Program-made: the position numbers and the translations under genes
Assembly (NCBI GenBank): GCA_903902945.1
Contig: CAIUWU010000139.1
Location: 1-9,296 of the forward strand
Direction: 5' to 3'
DNA: 9,296 bases
Origin: an uncultured Pseudomonadota bacterium
GTDB lineage: Bacteria; Pseudomonadota; Gammaproteobacteria; Methylococcales; Methylomonadaceae
The notes under the pieces: generated by a model
What the model saw: the letters and a program-made list of their open reading frames with translations, nothing else
The model's database searches: none
What the model was told of the DNA's origin: nothing
Shown: positions 6,495-9,296 of the stretch, one piece after another
How positions within the stretch are numbered: the first letter of the stretch is position 1
How the letters are laid out: every line of letters starts with the position of its first letter

Positions 6495-7307
6495 ATGAAT
6501 TTGATGTATTCGCTTTCGGGCTTTGCCGTGGGTTTGTTGGTGGGCGTTACCGGCGTTGGTGGCGGTTCGTTGATGACGCCGTTATTGGTGTTTTTGTTTG
6601 GATTCAAGCCGGCGGTCGCGGTGGGTACCGATTTACTGTATGCCTCGATTACCAAAACGGCAGGGGTGTTTGTGCATCATGGTAAGCATCGGTCGGTCGA
6701 CTGGCGCATCGTGGCTTTTATGGCTCTGGGCAGTCTGCCGGCGGCGGCTGTCACTTTATATGTACTGAAAAATCTGATGGCGGTGGGTAAAGAGGTGACT
6801 GGTGCCATCACTTTTACCTTAGGAATTGCGCTACTGCTGACGGCTTGTGCTTTATTGATCCGTTCTATTCTGCTGAGAAACAAAGTCAGTAATCAGGAGA
6901 TCAATGACGAAGACAGTAATGTGGATAATGCGGGCCGGTTTTCGCCTCGCTGGGAAAAAATCGCTACCGTATTCACCGGGGTGGTTTTGGGCGTATTGGT
7001 AACCTTGTCATCGGTTGGTGCGGGTGCTCTGGGAACGGTGGCATTGTTATTTCTGTACCCCAAAATGTCCACGCTGAAAATTGTAGGTACCGATCTGGCG
7101 CATGCCATTCCCTTGACTGCGGTCGCGGGGTTGGGGCATTTAAGTCTGGGAAACTTCGATCTGGAGCTGCTGGGCAGTTTATTGGTTGGTTCGGTGCCGG
7201 GAATCTGGATTGGCAGTCATATTAGCGCCAAAATTCCTGAGGCCTATTTGAGGCCGGTTCTGGCTATTTTGCTTTTGGTAATTGGCTTTAAATTTGTTTT
7301 GCAATAA
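6495..7307 (+). CDS. TauE/SafE-family permease, second and divergent type
   Basis: A 270-residue polytopic membrane protein of the TauE/SafE family. The N-terminal signature GVTGVGGGSLMTPLL is followed by a GTDLLYASITKTAG stretch. The second half repeats the theme as TLSSVGAGALGTVALLFLYP and GTDLAHAIPLTAVAGLGHL. A polar loop rich in Asp and Asn between the halves (the NQEINDEDSNVDN region) is probably cytoplasmic. This GTDL-containing subtype differs clearly from the permease at 4678-5562, so the two are not recent duplicates. Substrate is unknown; sulfur-containing anions are the family norm. An upstream in-frame ATG at 6459 would add 12 polar residues (protein of 282). I prefer 6495 because GGAA lies 7 nt upstream and the membrane domain begins directly. 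It is transcribed away from the dioxygenase operon. No convincing promoter or terminator was seen for it. Confidence 0.88.
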   Translation: MNLMYSLSGFAVGLLVGVTGVGGGSLMTPLLVFLFGFKPAVAVGTDLLYASITKTAGVFVHHGKHRSVDWRIVAFMALGSLPAAAVTLYVLKNLMAVGKEVTGAITFTLGIALLLTACALLIRSILLRNKVSNQEINDEDSNVDNAGRFSPRWEKIATVFTGVVLGVLVTLSSVGAGALGTVALLFLYPKMSTLKIVGTDLAHAIPLTAVAGLGHLSLGNFDLELLGSLLVGSVPGIWIGSHISAKIPEAYLRPVLAILLLVIGFKFVLQ

Positions 7308-7371
7308 CGGTTTTCTCAGTGATTGGGTGTTGTCAAAGCTCATTTTTTGTTTAACTGCTGCAAATCAAAAC

Positions 7372-7399
7372 TTGAAATGTTCTGGCAGCATGGTAACTT
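7372..7399 (+). promoter_or_regulatory. Candidate promoter for the acidic membrane protein gene
   Basis: TTGAAA (7372-7377) and, 16 nt later, TAACTT (7394-7399) preceded by TGG form a plausible extended -10 promoter about 50 nt before the ATG at 7448. The -10 match is weak. A CATAAT at 7411-7416 is a better -10 but lacks a -35 element. The gene's ribosome site AGAGGAG (7434-7440, 7 nt from the ATG) is strong. Confidence 0.3.
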
Positions 7400-7447
7400 T
7401 ACGCCCTGTACATAATAATAATTACCTTATCTAAGAGGAGAAATTGC

Positions 7448-8002
7448 ATGAGCATTGATGAAAACAGCAACGAAAACGAGGCTTCTGTGTCAGAACAGCA
7501 TGTTGCTGAAGAAACAGCAACACAACAGGCTTCTGCTCCTGTTGAACCTCAAGTTGATCAAACTGCCGAAGACAATAATGTAGGTAATATGGTTGCTTCT
7601 GTATTAGCGCTTAGAGAATCTAACCCTAAAGTCTTTTATGGTGGTATCGCCGGCGTGGTTTTATTGTTGGTTGTCATGATAAGTGGCGGATCGGACGATA
7701 ATTTGCCGGTTCATAAATCAAAACCCGTGGTTGTTGGTCAGAATTACGTTCTGAAAAGCGCCAATGCTTATGATCCTAATGCCACTATCAGACTGGTATC
7801 GGTGCCAGGTTCAATGGCTGCTTATGACGATACCGAGGAAAATGATCGCGAAGGTTGCAAACACATTCCGGACGGCACTCCTGTAAAAGTGGTTCAATCT
7901 CAAGATGCGTACGGCAAAAAAGACGTGTTTGTTGAAGTTGAAATGACTGCGGGCGAGTGTGAAGGTAAAAAAGGCTGGGCTTTAGCAATTAATTTGCAAT
8001 AA
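7448..8002 (+). CDS. Unrecognised single-pass membrane protein with acidic N-terminus and SH3-like C-terminus
   Basis: A 184-residue protein with no family I can name. Residues 1-60 are a low-complexity acidic Glu/Gln/Ala/Val/Asn-rich region, likely disordered. Residues about 62-79 (VFYGGIAGVVLLLVVMIS) form one transmembrane helix. Residues about 93-184 are a compact, beta-rich domain: GQNYVLKSANAYDP, IRLVSVPGSMAAYDD, DGTPVKVV, DVFVEVEM, KKGWALAINLQ. The run of short strands with a late 'GKKGWA' turn recalls bacterial SH3 (SH3b) domains, but this is only a resemblance. Two cysteines, Cys137 and Cys171, both in the soluble domain, could form a disulfide if it is periplasmic. With an acidic N-terminus inside and the domain outside it would be type II oriented. 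A strong AGAGGAG ribosome site supports the start. The stop is 3 nt before the tRNA promoter, and no terminator separates them. Confidence 0.85.
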   Translation: MSIDENSNENEASVSEQHVAEETATQQASAPVEPQVDQTAEDNNVGNMVASVLALRESNPKVFYGGIAGVVLLLVVMISGGSDDNLPVHKSKPVVVGQNYVLKSANAYDPNATIRLVSVPGSMAAYDDTEENDREGCKHIPDGTPVKVVQSQDAYGKKDVFVEVEMTAGECEGKKGWALAINLQ

Positions 8003-8005
8003 AGC

Positions 8006-8033
8006 TTGACAGCTCGTTTTTTATAGCTATAAT
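8006..8033 (+). promoter_or_regulatory. Strong sigma70 promoter of the tRNA pair
   Basis: A perfect -35 TTGACA (8006-8011) and perfect -10 TATAAT (8028-8033) separated by 16 nt. Transcription would start near 8040, about 12 nt before the tRNA-Gly. The element begins 3 nt after the stop codon of the preceding gene. Full-consensus promoters are usual for stable RNA genes. Confidence 0.88.
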
Positions 8034-8051
8034 GAACGGATATTCAGTTAC

Positions 8052-8126
8052 GCGGGAATAGCTCAGTGGTAGAGCACAACCTTGCCAAGGTTGGGGTCGC
8101 GAGTTCGAGCCTCGTTTCCCGCTCCA
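8052..8126 (+). tRNA. tRNA-Gly (anticodon GCC)
   Basis: A 75-nt complete cloverleaf with encoded CCA. Acceptor arm GCGGGAA pairs with TTCCCGC. The D arm is GCTC/GAGC with an AGTGGTA loop, and the anticodon stem is CAACC/GGTTG with loop TTGCCAA (GCC at 8084-8086). The variable loop is GGGTC and the T arm GCGAG/CTCGT carries a TTCGAGC loop. It is nearly identical to E. coli tRNA-Gly(GCC), with one base fewer in the D loop. It reads GGC and GGU codons. Confidence 0.98.
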
Positions 8127-8130
8127 ATTT

Positions 8131-8156
8131 AAAAGCCGCGAATTCGCGGCTTTTTT
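8131..8156 (+). terminator. Intrinsic terminator between the two tRNA genes
   Basis: A perfect hairpin GCCGCG (8135-8140), AATT loop, CGCGGC (8145-8150), extended by AAAA/TTTT to 10 bp and followed by T6 (8151-8156). It starts 4 nt after the tRNA-Gly CCA and ends 9 nt before the tRNA-Cys, so the second tRNA must depend on read-through or on a promoter I cannot see. Confidence 0.85.
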
Positions 8157-8165
8157 ATTTAGTTT

Positions 8166-8239
8166 GGCTGCGTAGCAAAGTGGTTATGCAGCGGCCTGCA
8201 AAGCCGTATACAGCGGTTCGATTCCGCTCGCAGCCTCCA
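8166..8239 (+). tRNA. tRNA-Cys (anticodon GCA)
   Basis: A 74-nt complete cloverleaf with encoded CCA. Acceptor arm GGCTGCG pairs with CGCAGCC. The D arm is GCA/TGC with an AAGTGGTTA loop. The anticodon stem is GCGGC/GCCGT with loop CTGCAAA (GCA at 8198-8200). The variable loop is ATAC and the T arm AGCGG/CCGCT carries a TTCGATT loop. Length equals E. coli tRNA-Cys. It reads UGC and UGU codons. Confidence 0.98.
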
Positions 8240-8243
8240 TATT

Positions 8244-8271
8244 AAAAAAGCCACTTTTTAGTGGCTTTTTT
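8244..8271 (+). terminator. Intrinsic terminator after tRNA-Cys
   Basis: Hairpin GCCACT (8250-8255), TTTT loop, AGTGGC (8260-8265), flanked by A6 and T6 that extend the stem and supply the uridine tract. It ends the tRNA transcription unit 5 nt after the CCA. Confidence 0.88.
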
Positions 8272-8741
8272 GTTTTGATGGCTTAAACAAAAGGCTTGGG
8301 TCAAGTGTTGTTTATTGCTCTCTTCTTTTCGCCACAAACCATCAAGACATGCCGTGGCATTTTTATTGCCGGAACTCTTCATCGGATTCTGAATTGCCTC
8401 TACAGAACGATTTCAGTTCATTATTAAATTTGCCGTGCCTGGTTGTTTTGTTTGGATCTGGCCTCCGCTGTTTAATGACTTCATTTTCAATGCAAACGCA
8501 TTCAACAAGCCCTTAAAATCCTATTATTTCCCTTCAAGAAATTATTAATCTATTTTTTGACTGATTGTGTCATTAAGTGTTGCGTAATAGACTAAAACCG
8601 GATTTTGGGCTGGTGCTGATAAAAATTAGCTCAATCCACTGCTCATTCTTCTAAACCTGCATGCGCTTTAGAAGGATTGACTCTCAAGTTTGTTTAGTCT
8701 TGGAAATACATAACATCATCGCTAATGGTTGTGGAGGGGAA
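8272..8741. other. 470-nt gene-free AT-rich stretch
   Basis: No coding frame, RNA gene or mobile-element remnant was recognised on either strand. -35-like TTGACT motifs occur at 8557-8562 and 8677-8682, but neither has a good -10 at normal spacing. A short dyad at 8349-8360 followed by T's is too small for a terminator. No second copy of the tRNA-Cys 3' end is present. The promoter of the next gene presumably lies here but could not be placed. Confidence 0.5.
8733..8737 (+). promoter_or_regulatory. Ribosome binding site that decides the start at 8742
   Basis: GGAGG (extended by GG) ends 4 nt before the ATG at 8742. The upstream in-frame ATG at 8661 has no good ribosome site and would add 27 residues with no resemblance to the rest of the protein. 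Confidence 0.7.
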
Positions 8742-9203
8742 ATGGTAACTACTAAAGCACTAAGCCCGGTTAAAATGATCAGTGATGCATTTGATTTATT
8801 TGAAGTTGGTGTAGCAGCTTCGGTAAGGCGTCTCGAAGAAAAAGAACTAATCCCGTCATCTACTACATCGTTTTTTCTGATTGGGTCAGCAATAGAATTG
8901 GCTCTGATGTGTTATTTGAGTCATAAAGGGTTTTGTAATGAAGATCTGGTTAATATCAATCATGATTTAGAACTTGCTCTGGAAAAAGCTAATACTCATG
9001 GTTTACAAAAAATTGCCAGTCTTAGTGATGATTTCATTGGCTCTGTCAAAGAGCTGAATGCAGAATTCAAATACCAGAACATTCAAAAAGCAAATATTAA
9101 TCCGACACAATTAACCGTATTTCATAGTTTACAGGGAGGTGCTCTGCAATTATTGGGGGTGATTGCAGCAGAAGTAGGTGTGGCTGAACTGCCCGGGATT
9201 TAA
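8742..9203 (+). CDS. Small predicted helical protein of unknown function, possibly HEPN-like
   Basis: A 153-residue soluble protein, predicted mostly helical, with no signal peptide. The most telling segment is FFLIGSAIELALMCYLSHKG (44-63), then NEDLVNINHDLELALEKAN (66-84). The arrangement 'AIELALxxYLxxKG...LxxINHDLxxALEKA' resembles small HEPN-superfamily proteins, which are often toxins or parts of defence systems. However, the catalytic Arg-x4-6-His motif is not evident: His74 is present, but no Arg lies 4-6 residues before it. RNase activity is therefore not supported. Codons are AT-richer than in the operon genes to the left, and the surroundings are gene-poor, so recent acquisition is possible. 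The start at 8742 is chosen for its GGAGG site. An antitoxin partner is not obvious; the only neighbour is the gene fragment at the window end. Function unknown. Confidence 0.75.
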   Translation: MVTTKALSPVKMISDAFDLFEVGVAASVRRLEEKELIPSSTTSFFLIGSAIELALMCYLSHKGFCNEDLVNINHDLELALEKANTHGLQKIASLSDDFIGSVKELNAEFKYQNIQKANINPTQLTVFHSLQGGALQLLGVIAAEVGVAELPGI

Positions 9204-9214
9204 TCGATAGAATG

Positions 9215-9243
9215 GAATTAATAATAATTAATATGAATTAATA
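9215..9243. repeat. AT-rich direct repeat between two genes
   Basis: GAATTAATA occurs at 9215-9223 and again at 9235-9243, exactly 20 bp apart, with related AATTAATA and ATTAAT words between and after. The surrounding stretch (about 9215-9252) is almost purely A and T. It could be promoter/operator DNA for the gene starting at 9264; two copies about two helical turns apart would suit cooperative binding. Confidence 0.4.
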
Positions 9244-9263
9244 TTAGTTATTAGAGGAATATG

Positions 9264-9296
9264 ATGTATTATATGGCCACTCATTTAGTCATCAAT
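9264..9296 (+). CDS. Start of an unidentified gene, cut by the window end
   Basis: An open frame begins ATG at 9264 (or the adjacent in-frame ATG at 9261) behind an AGAGGA ribosome site at 9253-9258 and stays open to the end, encoding MYYMATHLVIN. Eleven residues are too few to identify a family. The ribosome site and spacing make a real start plausible. It lies about 60 nt after the previous stop on the same strand. Confidence 0.4.
   Translation, partial: MYYMATHLVIN

Noticed and set aside
8349..8364. Hairpin ATGC-CGTG-GCAT followed by T's, considered as a terminator.
   Set aside because: A four-pair stem is too weak and there is already a strong terminator at 8244-8271.
8661..8741. Upstream ATG at 8661 for the HEPN-like gene.
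   Set aside because: The ATG at 8742 has a strong GGAGG site, whereas the earlier one has none.
8215..9296. Integration site (direct repeat of the tRNA-Cys 3' end) marking an island.
   Set aside because: No second copy of the tRNA 3' end was found in the window and no integrase is present.
1..9296. CRISPR array, insertion sequence or prophage genes.
   Set aside because: No regularly spaced repeats, transposase, terminal inverted repeats or phage genes were recognised.

Overview
The window looks like a chromosomal segment of a gammaproteobacterium of middling GC content. CydA matches the enterobacterial long-Q-loop form along its whole length, and both tRNAs encode CCA and resemble the E. 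coli genes. The gene mix (PsiE-family protein, multicopper oxidase, CydP-type subunit, acidic single-pass protein) would suit a methanotroph-like lineage such as Methylococcales, but that placement is a guess.

Positions 1-6266 (minus strand) hold seven tightly packed genes that read as one operon. In transcription order they are: an ETHE1-type persulfide dioxygenase, a TauE/SafE permease, a PsiE-family membrane protein, a Tat-exported multicopper oxidase, the small cytochrome oxidase subunit CydP, CydA, and CydB (cut by the window edge). Gaps run from 4 to 18 nt, and cydP overlaps cydA by 11 nt. The set joins persulfide oxidation and likely sulfite export to a bd-type quinol oxidase, an enzyme class known to tolerate sulfide, with a periplasmic copper enzyme between them. 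A sulfide/low-oxygen respiration module is the simplest reading, but it is inferred.

Positions 6267-6494 are the divergent intergenic region. Just upstream of the dioxygenase it carries a 9/10 match to the FNR/ANR box and an overlapping AT-rich dyad that resembles an ArsR-type operator. No regulator gene is present in the window.

Positions 6495-8271 (plus strand) hold a second, different TauE/SafE permease, an unrecognised single-pass membrane protein with an acidic N-terminus, and a tRNA-Gly(GCC)/tRNA-Cys(GCA) pair. The pair follows a near-ideal sigma70 promoter, and each tRNA is followed by its own intrinsic terminator.

Positions 8272-9296 are AT-rich and accessory-looking. They contain about 470 nt without a gene, a small predicted helical protein of unknown function (possibly HEPN-like), a short AT-rich repeat region, and the first codons of another gene running off the end.
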